Both the position numbers and the translations under genes were made by a program. Below the pieces are notes generated by a model. It had not been told where the DNA came from, did no database searches, and saw only the letters and a list, made by a program, of their open reading frames with translations. From NCBI GenBank assembly GCA_050014395.1, contig JBEKDK010000038.1, positions 1-29,638 on the forward strand: a stretch of 29,638 nucleotides of DNA, read 5' to 3'. Source of the stretch: DASPOJ01 sp050014395. GTDB taxonomy: Bacteria > Acidobacteriota > Terriglobia > Acidiferrales > UBA7541. Position 1 is the first letter of the stretch. Each line of letters opens with the position of its first letter. Shown piece by piece: positions 1 through 6,346 of the stretch.

Positions 1-62
1 ACATCTTTCTTCTTCCGTGTTTTCTCGGCGAGTCTCCGCGTTCTCTGCCCGTCAGCGTTATC
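1..62 (-). repeat. Composite repeat copy A (GATAACGC unit)
   Basis: Read on the minus strand, this stretch begins with GATAACGC, continues through a short GC-rich spacer ending GGGCAG, and then runs into AGAGAACGCGGAG followed by related purine-rich GAG/GAA units. The same order is seen at 3483-3560 and 17098-17155. It is therefore a member of a dispersed repeat family, although this copy has lost the perfect central palindrome seen in the other two. The window edge may cut it. Confidence 0.5.
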
Positions 63-168
63 TTTTTCCTCGCCCCGACTCCCGGCGCACCATCCCCAAC
101 CGTCAGTTGCAACTTCGTCACCTCCGCAATTCCCATTTGCAACAAGTTGCAACTAGCAGCATTTCCCA
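63..168. other. Left flank of the insertion sequence, no clear gene
   Basis: No convincing gene is visible here. A short minus-strand frame starting at an ATG near position 137 runs off the window edge, but it passes through the composite repeat and has no recognisable motif. The stretch contains the short words CAGTTGCAACTT and AAGTTGCAACTA, which are partial inverted copies of each other around 104-155. It may be the tail of a gene broken by the insertion, but nothing shows this directly. Confidence 0.3.
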
Positions 169-226
169 GAAGTGTTGATTATAGAGGACTTAAGTCGCAC
201 CTAAGCCCCTTTAGAATCAACACTTC
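169..226. repeat. Left IS end folded as a long hairpin
   Basis: The 12-mer GAAGTGTTGATT at 169-180 is matched by its perfect complement at 215-226. The sequence between them also pairs partly (ATAGAGG against CCCTTTA, CTTAA against CTAAG). The right end at 2271-2326 has only one such arm, so the left end holds an extra inverted copy of the terminal motif. Hairpins of this kind just inside an IS end can block read-through translation or transcription into the transposase gene. That role is inferred here. Confidence 0.65.
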
Positions 227-291
227 CAAGGGCAATAATATACTTGACTAACCAAGGCGTTTCTGGTAGCATTTGGCTTGTGAGGGACGCC

Positions 292-1260
292 ATGAAAAAG
301 CCGAGGACTTTACAGCAAGCCATGATGCACTTTGCCAACCCGGAAGTCTGCATTAACACCGTGGCCGCCGCCCGCTGGTCGAACGGGCCAGAGTGCCCTG
401 CCTGTGGTGGCAAAGAGCATTACAGCCTCAAGACTCAGCGGCGCTGGAAGTGCAAAGAGTGCGGGCGGCAATTCTCCGTGAAACTCGGCACGATTTTCGA
501 GGATAGTCCGCTCAGTTTGGACAAGTGGCTCTGCGCAATGTGGCTCGTTGCGAACTGCAAGAACGGCATTAGCTCCTACGAAGTCGGGCGCGACTTGGGA
601 ATCACTCAAAAGTCCGCATGGTTCATGCTGCACCGCATCCGACTCGCAATGCAAAACGGCTCACTTATGAAGCTTGGCGGCAAGGGCACCGAAGTTGAAG
701 TGGACGAAACTTTCATTGGTGGCGCTGCCCGTAACATGCACCGCGATAAACACCGTCGCCGGATTACTGAGACCGGAACCAAGGACAAGACCCCCGTTAT
801 GGGCATCTTGGAACGTGGCGGCGAAGTGCGCGCAATGATGGTTCCCACTCGGCGCAAACACCACTTACAAGCCGAGATTCGCGCTAACGTGAAAGCCGGA
901 AGCTCAATCTACACCGATGCGCTGATGTCCTATCAGGGATTGAAGCATCAAGACTTTGAGCATCAAGTGATCGACCACGCCGAAAAGTACGTTGACGGCA
1001 GGGTTCACACCAACGGACTGGAAAACTTCTGGAGCTTGGTCAAGCGCGGGCTAAAGGGAACCTACGTCAGTGTTGAACCGTTCCACTTGTTCCGCTACTT
1101 GGATGAACAATCGTGGCGTTATAACAATCGCGCTACCGACGATAACCCTATGACTGACGCTGATCGTTTTGAAGCAGTTCTTTCGCAGATTGCGGGAAAG
1201 CGGCTCACGCTTGCAGAGGTGACTGGAAAGGTGGGACAGGCGAGTAGCTTGCCCAACTAG
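292..1260 (+). CDS. IS1595 family transposase (ISXO2-like DDE domain)
   Basis: This gene encodes a 322-aa transposase that cuts and joins the ends of the surrounding element. An N-terminal zinc ribbon is seen at C35-x2-C38 and C54-x2-C57, followed by a helix-turn-helix-like stretch. The ISXO2-type catalytic domain then shows VEVDETFIGG (D138), YTDALMSY (D209), HTNGLENFW (N241/E244) and a downstream lysine at SLVKRG (K251). This is the DDN/E-K pattern of the IS1595 family. I chose the ATG at 292 because GAGGG sits 5 nt upstream. An in-frame TTG at 244 would add 16 residues but has no ribosome site. All expected motifs are present with no frameshift, so it may be active. Its stop codon overlaps that of the convergent 55-aa gene. 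Confidence 0.93.
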   Translation: MKKPRTLQQAMMHFANPEVCINTVAAARWSNGPECPACGGKEHYSLKTQRRWKCKECGRQFSVKLGTIFEDSPLSLDKWLCAMWLVANCKNGISSYEVGRDLGITQKSAWFMLHRIRLAMQNGSLMKLGGKGTEVEVDETFIGGAARNMHRDKHRRRITETGTKDKTPVMGILERGGEVRAMMVPTRRKHHLQAEIRANVKAGSSIYTDALMSYQGLKHQDFEHQVIDHAEKYVDGRVHTNGLENFWSLVKRGLKGTYVSVEPFHLFRYLDEQSWRYNNRATDDNPMTDADRFEAVLSQIAGKRLTLAEVTGKVGQASSLPN

Positions 1261-1424
1261 ACTGCCGCGCGGGAAGCGGAAGCCTTAGCTCGTTTCCGCT
1301 TCTCAGCATCAAGCTTGGATTTGATTACGGAGTGTGGCACTGACAAAACCTGCTTCAGGACATTCTCAAAGGCAGCGTATTCGCCCGTTGCGTTCTTGGC
1401 GGAAGGTTTCGAGCGACGCGCCAC
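1257..1424 (-). CDS. Small basic protein, IS passenger (55 aa)
   Basis: A short gene starting at GTG (1422-1424) with AGAGG about 9 nt upstream. The protein is 55 aa: a basic N-terminus (ARRSKPSAK), a central segment EYAAFENVLKQVLSVPHS, and a Lys/Arg/Ala-rich tail (KSKLDAEKRKRAKAS). The central part resembles a pattern seen in many small uncharacterised bacterial proteins that end in charged helices. It lies 50 bp downstream of the 252-aa passenger gene on the same strand, so the two are probably cotranscribed. Its stop overlaps the transposase stop tail to tail. The function is unknown. A role as antitoxin or partner of the 252-aa protein is speculation from gene order. Confidence 0.6.
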   Translation of the reverse strand: MARRSKPSAKNATGEYAAFENVLKQVLSVPHSVIKSKLDAEKRKRAKASASRAAV

Positions 1425-1474
1425 TTAGAGCACCTCTCAGAAGAGAGGATGCCGTGCTGCGTTCAAAAAGTCAA

Positions 1475-2233
1475 CTACCCGCCTGTTTTGCTCTGCGCGA
1501 AGAAGCTCGCGAAGGATGGAATCACTGTGTGAGCGACAAACTCGTACATCTCCACAAAATCGCTGATGCCGAGGTCATCCCCGGTGGCCTTATCTCCGAA
1601 TCTCATATCAACCCCCGGGTTTGGATTGAGGCGAATTTTATCTTTCAAGGCCAGCGGGATTTTTATTACAAGGCCATCTTCGAGTTGCTGTGCCCCGACA
1701 TCGGTGGGGTTGTCAAGCGCGATATGGAACATCCACTCAGTGGAGACTCCGTGAGGCGCGAGATGCCTGTGTTTATCGATGTTGCACAAATCGTTGATTC
1801 TCCAGAGGTAGGCGGATTTGTAGGCATCCCCGTACTTATACGGCTGAAACGATTTGATAAGCATGACGGCTGCATCGGGCATTCCGTAGGTGGACTTAGC
1901 GATTCGGATTTGAGTATCAACAGAATCTCGCTCGCAAATGGGGAAGCAAATCTCCCGCGTGGGCACGTGTCCGCTCAGGTACGCGAGTTGCCATGCGAGA
2001 TGATCCAAAGAGGCACGCAAGTTGTGAATAAAATCCGCAGCGATGAGAGCGCACGTGAAAACACGTTCGTCCTGCGAGAAGTGCGCCCTGATGAGATACC
2101 ACTGACCCTCCAAGTCTTCTTCAGTGGTAATGTGATAGGTGTTCGTTTTTTGGAAAATAGAAATCTCAGATGCGAGAGTGTCGAGGTGTTTCTTCGCCCA
2201 TTGAAGCTTCAAATCCGCGTTAAAGAGGCTCAC
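1475..2233 (-). CDS. Uncharacterised IS passenger protein with HEPN-like R-x4-H motif
   Basis: A 252-aa soluble protein of unknown function carried inside the IS1595-like element. Visible motifs are NLRASLDHLAWQLA (R73-x4-H78, matching the R-x4-6-H signature of HEPN ribonuclease folds), CFPIC near residue 98, IKSFQPYKYG near 127, and LCNIDKHRHL near 149-158. The same series (LRxxLDH, FP, QPY, DKHR) occurs, from memory, in a widespread family of bacterial hypothetical proteins. There is no signal peptide or membrane segment. The start is GTG at 2233, because an in-frame stop lies 5 codons upstream. A TATAAT box sits only 8 nt before the start, so the transcript may be nearly leaderless. HEPN nuclease activity is a hypothesis from one motif. 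Confidence 0.8.
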   Translation of the reverse strand: MSLFNADLKLQWAKKHLDTLASEISIFQKTNTYHITTEEDLEGQWYLIRAHFSQDERVFTCALIAADFIHNLRASLDHLAWQLAYLSGHVPTREICFPICERDSVDTQIRIAKSTYGMPDAAVMLIKSFQPYKYGDAYKSAYLWRINDLCNIDKHRHLAPHGVSTEWMFHIALDNPTDVGAQQLEDGLVIKIPLALKDKIRLNPNPGVDMRFGDKATGDDLGISDFVEMYEFVAHTVIPSFASFFAQSKTGG

Positions 2234-2241
2234 GTCGGTCC

Positions 2242-2247
2242 ATTATA
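2242..2247 (-). promoter_or_regulatory. Candidate -10 box of the passenger operon
   Basis: Perfect TATAAT on the minus strand, 8 nt upstream of the GTG start of the 252-aa passenger gene. No good -35 box is seen at 16-18 bp. If used, transcription would begin almost at the start codon and the mRNA would be leaderless or nearly so. Confidence 0.4.
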
Positions 2248-2270
2248 TCTCAATTCATTTGGTTAGCCAT

Positions 2271-2326
2271 GTATATTATTGCCCTTCCAAGAAAAACGAC
2301 TTTAAGTTTCCTATAATCAACACTTC
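2271..2326. repeat. Right end of the IS (terminal and subterminal inverted repeats)
   Basis: On the minus strand this begins GAAGTGTTGATTATAG, as the left end does. It then has AAACTTAAAGTCG (left end: GGACTTAAGTCG) and finishes AAGGGCAATAATATAC, identical to 228-243. At 56 bp it is 19 bp shorter than the corresponding left end, which carries the extra hairpin arm. Confidence 0.75.
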
Positions 2327-2349
2327 CAAAAAACAAGGGGGTGGGGGTG

Positions 2350-2443
2350 GGGGAGTATCCGAGTGGTTAAGACGACCTGTACGGAGCCAGCTCCGAACCC
2401 GTTCGTCTTCCGACTCGGGTTCCGCTCTTGGTGTCCCCCCAAA
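2350..2443 (+). other. tRNA-like or structured stretch, possibly a degenerate tRNA
   Basis: The stretch has a GGGGGAG start, then TATCCGAGTGGTTAAGACG, which looks like the positions 8-25 region and D-arm of a serine/leucine/tyrosine-type tRNA. Several pairings are visible: CCGAGT with the later ACTCGG, CGGAGC with GCTCCG around a 2-nt loop, and an outer GGGGG with CCCCC. It lacks a proper T-loop (no TTCGAAT/TTCGANNC) and has no clean 5-bp anticodon stem. I would not call it a functional tRNA. It lies 24 bp from the right end of the IS. Confidence 0.25.
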
Positions 2444-2627
2444 CCTGCCTACCGACCTTCCGTCGGCACGCGATTGGCGAACTCGGAGGCGCCGCGACGC
2501 GGACCCCATCCCGGCCTTGTCGCGAGGCCCGCAACAATCACGGTTTTGGTGGCACAGGCACTCCTGCCTGTGCGCCTTCGCACTTTTTCTCCGCGGCGGG
2601 AGGGATCTGCTGTTTCGCGCGCCGAAC
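2444..2627. other. Gene-free stretch with one palindromic repeat
   Basis: No gene is visible. The stretch lies between the tRNA-like segment and the 3' end of the ZIP transporter. It contains the hairpin at 2552-2573 and otherwise GC-rich sequence without ribosome sites or start codons that lead anywhere. Confidence 0.4.
2552..2573. repeat. Short palindromic repeat (GCACAGGCA/TGCCTGTGC)
   Basis: A 9-bp perfect inverted repeat around a CTCC loop. Palindromes of this CACAGGC/GCCTGTG type are, in my recollection, scattered in many copies through acidobacterial and related genomes. Only one copy is seen here. It sits downstream of the ZIP gene but has no T-run for a simple terminator. Confidence 0.5.
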
Positions 2628-3446
2628 CTAGAACACCGAGCTGAACAAGTGATGCAGCGAGGCGAGGTCCAGGCGCGTGAGGCCGACAGCTACGGCCATT
2701 ACCAGCACGCCCAACAGCGTCAGAACCATCACCGAAGAGCTGGGCGAGCGGCGGTGCGCCTCGGGCAGCAAATCGGAAGTCGCGGTGTAGAGGAAAAAGC
2801 CCGACGCGAGCGCCAGGAAGATGGCCAGCCACTTGGGCGAGGGCAGAAATACCAGCGCAAGCATCGCGCCCACCACCGGCGCAATCGCGTCCATGCCGAG
2901 GAAAAGATAATCGGTGCGGCGCGCGGCTTCTCCGCGCGTCACCAGCATCATCGTGTTCAGGCCATCGCTCATATCGTGGGCGATGATCGCCAGCGCCACC
3001 GCGGCGCCCACGCGCCAGCTCACCAGCGTGGCCGCCCCGATCGCCGCGCCATCGAGCGTGCTGTGCACGATCAGTCCGATCGAGCTCAACCGGCCCAGGC
3101 GGCGATGGGCTTCATTGGCGCAATCGTCTTCCACGCAGGAGTGCAGAATCAGGACGCGCTCGGCGACGTAAAAGCCCAGGAAGCCGATCACCAGCACAAC
3201 GAACATTTCGCGCGCGCCCCAGCCCTGCGATTGCGCCGCTTCCACCGATTCCGGCAGCAGATCGAAGAACGTCGCGCCAAGCAACATCCCCGCGCCCACG
3301 CCAAACAGCAGATGCGCGCGCTTCTGCCCATACACCGCCACCAATCCACCGCCGACGGTGGAGATCATCGCGCACACGCTCAGAAGCAGCGCCGTGAGTT
3401 CAATGCTCGTTGTTCGCGCGCCGATCACTTCCGCGAATGCAATCAT
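2628..3446 (-). CDS. ZIP-family divalent metal transporter
   Basis: This gene encodes an inner-membrane ZIP-type transporter, a family that moves zinc and related divalent metals into the cytosol. The 272-aa product is almost entirely hydrophobic helices. The two family signature sites are present: HSTLDGAAIGAA (H128, D132) in the predicted TM4 and HDMSDGLNT (H157, D158, D161) in the predicted TM5. An acidic/Cys/His loop (HSCVEDDCANEAH) lies between TM3 and TM4. I chose the ATG at 3446. The longer frame up to 3554 would add 36 residues encoded by dispersed repeat sequence (including PACRQAG), which is not credible as protein. No good ribosome site is visible before 3446. Metal specificity cannot be read from sequence. 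Confidence 0.88.
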   Translation of the reverse strand: MIAFAEVIGARTTSIELTALLLSVCAMISTVGGGLVAVYGQKRAHLLFGVGAGMLLGATFFDLLPESVEAAQSQGWGAREMFVVLVIGFLGFYVAERVLILHSCVEDDCANEAHRRLGRLSSIGLIVHSTLDGAAIGAATLVSWRVGAAVALAIIAHDMSDGLNTMMLVTRGEAARRTDYLFLGMDAIAPVVGAMLALVFLPSPKWLAIFLALASGFFLYTATSDLLPEAHRRSPSSSVMVLTLLGVLVMAVAVGLTRLDLASLHHLFSSVF

Positions 3447-3482
3447 GTGGGAGAGAGGATACCACCGCAGAGGCGAGGAAGG

Positions 3483-3560
3483 GATAACGCCTGCCTGTCG
3501 GCAGGCAGGGCGAGGCACAGAAAATGCGCGCACCACAGAGAACACAGAGAGCACAGAGAA
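3483..3560 (+). repeat. Composite repeat copy B (palindrome plus ACAGAG tract)
   Basis: GATAACGC leads into a perfect 8-bp hairpin (CCTGCCTG, TCGG loop, CAGGCAGG at 3490-3509). A tract of ACAGAG-type units follows (3534-3558: three imperfect copies of CACAGAGAA/G). The same arrangement occurs at 17098-17155 and, degraded and inverted, at 1-62. It lies just upstream of the ZIP gene and falsely extends that reading frame. Confidence 0.6.
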
Positions 3561-3930
3561 ATGCGGAGACGCCCGACGGCGATGACAACACCCAACTGGC
3601 CTCGCGTGCGTGAAGTTACGGTTGCGCCGCTGTCGGTGTGGCCTGTGTGTGGCCTATCGTGCGTGAAGTTACCGTTACAGCTTCTTTCCTACCGCAACGC
3701 ACAAACGAAAGTCATTCTGAGCGACCAGCGGGGAGCGAAGAATCCCTCTTTCTTGGCCTTTGGTTTTTGCCGTCGCCGTTTCCTCCCCACCACCGCAGCC
3801 GCGATCGAGAAATGGAATCCCAGAAAACCGCCATGGGCTACGCGACGGTTCGCGATCAAGCGCTGGACACGGAATTCATTCAACGTTCATTTAACGCGGC
3901 GGGCGCGGTCGCGGCGAGTGTGCTAGGGTT
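3561..3930. other. Gene-free stretch upstream of uppP with dispersed repeats
   Basis: No gene is visible. It contains the 27-bp direct repeat (3597-3623 and 3650-3676), a stretch at 3711-3747 of the form GTCATTCTGAGCGA...GCGAAGAATCCC (a phrase I recall as widely repeated in environmental bacterial genomes), and the sequence leading to uppP. I see no convincing sigma-70 promoter. Confidence 0.4.
3597..3676 (+). repeat. Pair of 27-bp direct repeats, 53-bp period
   Basis: The segments 3597-3623 and 3650-3676 share TGGCCT, two variable bases, and CGTGCGTGAAGTTAC followed by GTT, differing at only a few positions. The spacer is GTG/GTC rich. The role is unknown. It could be a local duplication or two binding sites. 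Confidence 0.6.
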
Positions 3931-4794
3931 ATGGCCACTATGTCGCTACTACACGTGATTATTTTGGCTGTGGTGCAAGGCTTGACGGAATTGCTGCCGG
4001 TCTCTAGCTCGGCGCACGTCGTTGTGGCCGAAAAGCTGATGGGCATGGATCCATCGTCGCCGGCGATGACGCTGCTGCTGATCATGCTGCACACCGGCAC
4101 GATGTTTGCCGTGATCGTCTATTTCTGGAAGCAGTGGCGCGACACGTATTTCGCGAGCGTCGAATCGTTCTTGCAATCCGCGTGGCTGGTGATCCTCGCC
4201 ACAACGATTACCGGCTTCATCGGCGGGGGATTAGTGAAGCTGATCGAGCATGTGACGCACGCGGACGTCGAACAATTGTTCGATCATTTGGAATTGATCG
4301 CGCCGGCGCTCGCGGCGGTCGGCGTGCTGATCTTGATTGCGGGCAGCGTTGAAAAGCGGCTGCCGCGCGCGGACTCGTCGGACGGAATTGGCCTGAATGG
4401 CGGAAAAGCGGCGCTGATCGGTGCGGTCCAGGGTTTCACGCTGCCGTTTCGCGGATTTTCGCGCTCCGGTGCGACGATTTCGACCGGCATGCTCGCCGGC
4501 GTGGCCAAAGCGCGCGCGGAAACGTTCAGCTTCGCGCTGGCCGTGCTGGTCACTCCGCCGGTGATCGCGCGCGAAGCCTTGCGCCTGCTGAAGGCGGAGC
4601 ACGCCGCCGGCGGCGTGACGCTCGGCGCAACGATGCTGCCGATTTGCGTGGGATCGGTGTGCGCGTTTCTCGCCGGTCTGCTCGCGCTGAAATGGCTCAG
4701 CAAGTGGCTCGAGGGCGGCCGCTGGTACTTGTTTGGGATTTATTGCCTGATCGCGGCGGCTGCGGTGATGTGGTTGCACCACGCCGGCTTCTAA
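3931..4794 (+). CDS. uppP: Undecaprenyl-diphosphatase (UppP/BacA)
   Basis: This integral membrane enzyme dephosphorylates undecaprenyl pyrophosphate, recycling the lipid carrier for peptidoglycan and other wall polymers. Overexpression of the family gives bacitracin resistance. The 287-aa length is normal. Family motif 1 is QGLTELLPVSSSAH (E20, S25-S27) and motif 2 is LPFRGFSRSGATIS (R178). Motif 2 has PFRGFSRS where the commonest form is PGxSRS, an insertion I also associate with a proteobacterial/acidobacterial subgroup. Around seven or eight hydrophobic helices are visible. An alternative start is the ATG at 3940: the only ribosome-site-like element (AGGG at 3925-3928) is too close to 3931 but well placed for 3940. 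It stands alone, convergent with the amidohydrolase 3 bp downstream. Confidence 0.95.
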   Translation: MATMSLLHVIILAVVQGLTELLPVSSSAHVVVAEKLMGMDPSSPAMTLLLIMLHTGTMFAVIVYFWKQWRDTYFASVESFLQSAWLVILATTITGFIGGGLVKLIEHVTHADVEQLFDHLELIAPALAAVGVLILIAGSVEKRLPRADSSDGIGLNGGKAALIGAVQGFTLPFRGFSRSGATISTGMLAGVAKARAETFSFALAVLVTPPVIAREALRLLKAEHAAGGVTLGATMLPICVGSVCAFLAGLLALKWLSKWLEGGRWYLFGIYCLIAAAAVMWLHHAGF

Positions 4795-4797
4795 TAT

Positions 4798-5886
4798 TCA
4801 GTTGCGCGGCGTTGCCCCCGGCGGTGGCTGTGGCGGTACCACCCGCGGAGGATGCGTTTCCGTAAGAACTCCAAATCCATAAACCCTTGTTGGATTATCC
4901 ACCAAAATTATTTTGCGCACGGCGGCGTCTGGCGCCCACTTCGCGAACTGATTGAACAGCAGGCCATCGTCGATTTGGAATAGCGGCGCGATGTCGGCAG
5001 CGGCGCGGCCCGGCTTGGACGATGAATCGGGATGCGGCCAATCGGTGCCCCACAAAATGCGCTCTGGATTCGCGGTGATCAGCGCTTTGGCCAGCGGCGC
5101 AACGTCCGCATAATCCGGCGCTTCACTTGACGCGCGATACGCGCCGGAGAGTTTTACGTAGGCTTTTCCGGCGCGCACCAGACTCAACAATGTGTCAAAG
5201 CCAGGCTGCGCGACGCCGAGCGACGCCTGCGCTCCGCCGAAATGATCGAGGACGATCGGCACCGGCGCAACCATGATCCGGTCGGCGAGCGTTTCGATCA
5301 CGTCGAGGCGCGCATAGATTTGCACGTGAAGGTTGTGAGCGCTCGCGCGGTGCACAACCACTCTGAAGTAGCTGCGGGCTAGGTCGGGATTTGCCGGGCC
5401 GCCGGTCTGGAAGTTGATGCGCAGGCCACTAACGCCGGCAACCAACATGGCGTCGAGATCGGCGTCGGTGGTGTTGCCATCAACCACCGCGACGCCCCGC
5501 GCGCTTGCACCGAGTTGCTTGAGCGCATCGAGCAAGCACGAATTGTCCGCGCCATACACGCTGGGCTGCACCACCACCACGCGATCGACGTGCAGCGCGC
5601 GATGCATGGCGAGCAATTCCGCGATCGAGGCTGGCTCCGGCGTGTAGTTTCGCGCGGCCGCGAAAGGGAAGCGCGCAGGATCGAAGATATGCGTGTGGCA
5701 ATCCCACGCGTCGCGCGGCACGTCGAAATCTACGGGAGTGGAGGGCTGCGAAGCCTTCGCGTATGTGGCGCCACCGCGCCGGGCAAGCTCGCCACGGCGA
5801 GCAAGCGTGGCATGGGTGGCGGGCCCAACAAGCGCAGCAGCACCCGCGATTGCCGCGCGCTTCAGAATGTCTCGCCGGGAAATCAT
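4798..5886 (-). CDS. Tat-exported amidohydrolase-2 family metal-dependent hydrolase
   Basis: A 362-aa TIM-barrel hydrolase of the amidohydrolase 2 family, which includes 2-pyrone-4,6-dicarboxylate lactonase and related lactonases. The N-terminus SRRDILKRAAIAGAAALVG is a twin-arginine (Tat) signal, so the folded enzyme is probably exported. Metal-site motifs are visible: WDCHTHIFDP (H64, H66), LDHFGG (D214, H215) and GTDWPHP (D282). Residues 30-39 repeat ARRGEL/ARRGG. The C-terminal tail is Pro-rich and may be disordered. The substrate is unknown; a lactone or aromatic-acid derivative is the family-based guess. A 44-aa gene lies 9 bp upstream on the same strand and may share its transcript. 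Confidence 0.85.
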   Translation of the reverse strand: MISRRDILKRAAIAGAAALVGPATHATLARRGELARRGGATYAKASQPSTPVDFDVPRDAWDCHTHIFDPARFPFAAARNYTPEPASIAELLAMHRALHVDRVVVVQPSVYGADNSCLLDALKQLGASARGVAVVDGNTTDADLDAMLVAGVSGLRINFQTGGPANPDLARSYFRVVVHRASAHNLHVQIYARLDVIETLADRIMVAPVPIVLDHFGGAQASLGVAQPGFDTLLSLVRAGKAYVKLSGAYRASSEAPDYADVAPLAKALITANPERILWGTDWPHPDSSSKPGRAAADIAPLFQIDDGLLFNQFAKWAPDAAVRKIILVDNPTRVYGFGVLTETHPPRVVPPQPPPGATPRN

Positions 5887-5895
5887 CCGGGACGG

Positions 5896-6030
5896 CTAGG
5901 CTGTCTCGGGTGGTTTCTGGTCGGGAGGTTTCTGGGCGATGCGCGCAGTAGTTTGATTGAAAGCCTGAACCTTCGGCTTTTCTTTCTTCGGCTTCTTCTT
6001 TTCTCGACCGCCTCTATCCTTGTTTCCCAT
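5896..6030 (-). CDS. Tiny Lys-rich conserved-type protein (44 aa)
   Basis: An ATG start at 6030 and stop at 5896 give a 44-aa protein beginning MGNKDRGGREKKKPKKEKPK and ending in a Pro/Gln/Glu tail. It is very basic and low in complexity, with no membrane segment. Short proteins starting MGNKxRGGREKKKPK recur, as I remember, in many bacterial genomes without known function, which supports it being a real gene. The ribosome site is weak (GTGAG about 5 nt upstream). It lies 9 bp before the amidohydrolase. An RNA- or nucleic-acid-binding role would fit the charge but is not shown. Confidence 0.6.
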   Translation of the reverse strand: MGNKDRGGREKKKPKKEKPKVQAFNQTTARIAQKPPDQKPPETA

Positions 6031-6346
6031 ACTCACAGCTTGCCACATTTGGCGTGAAAATGGCTAGGGCTCGAAGGATTTTACAGCGGGCGACACCTAG
6101 CGGAGTCTATGCAAGCCATTGCGTCCAGGACGTCGCACCAGCGATTACGTCTCCGCGTGATACTCACTCCGATCGCCAGTACTAACTCTACCAGTACCGG
6201 CTGTTGTATGACTACCCAGCTTTATTAAGTCTCTCGGCCATTTCCATCGGAATTAAGTATTTGACATTGAAAGTTACCGCTTCTATATTTACGCGCAGTT
6301 CCCGCTTCTTGCATGCATTCACTTTCAGAAGAAAGAGAGTTGACGA
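6031..6346 (+). other. Intergenic leader region of the PEP-CTERM gene
   Basis: No gene is visible in these 316 bp. The right half holds the strong sigma-70 promoter at 6261-6289 and a leader of about 50 nt. The left half contains short imperfect repeats of CAGTAC (around 6178-6200) but no clear operator. Confidence 0.5.
6261..6289 (+). promoter_or_regulatory. Sigma-70 promoter of the PEP-CTERM gene
   Basis: TTGACA (6261-6266), a 17-bp spacer and TATATT (6284-6289) make a near-consensus housekeeping promoter. Transcription would start about 6296, giving a 50-nt leader before the ATG at 6347. Confidence 0.8.

Larger units (their letters stand above)
169..2326 (+). mobile_element. IS1595-like insertion sequence with two passenger genes
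   Basis: A 2.16-kb element bounded by inverted ends. The left end begins GAAGTGTTGATTATAG at 169 and the right end is its complement, finishing at 2326. A second matched inverted pair lies inside (228-243 and 2271-2286, AAGGGCAATAATATAC and complement). Between them are an ISXO2-type DDE transposase and two minus-strand genes that are not transposition genes. Several subgroups of the IS1595 family are known to carry passenger genes. The 8-bp flanks (161-168 and 2327-2334) do not match, so no target-site duplication is visible. Either it has decayed or the true ends differ by a few bases. Confidence 0.8.

Noticed and set aside
1334..2266. 310-aa plus-strand open frame across the IS passenger genes
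   Set aside because: The minus-strand 252-aa frame has conserved-looking motifs and a start signal. The plus frame has none and is its shadow.
161..2334. 8-bp target-site duplication of the IS
   Set aside because: Left flank ATTTCCCA and right flank CAAAAAAC do not match, so I cannot claim a duplication or a recent insertion.
3534..3560. ACAGAG tandem tract as a CRISPR array or satellite
   Set aside because: The units are short, imperfect and without spacers, and the tract recurs as the tail of a dispersed repeat.
2259..3926. 555-aa plus-strand open frame
   Set aside because: It is antisense to the ZIP transporter and runs through repeats. It is Arg/His-rich with no motif and no ribosome site.
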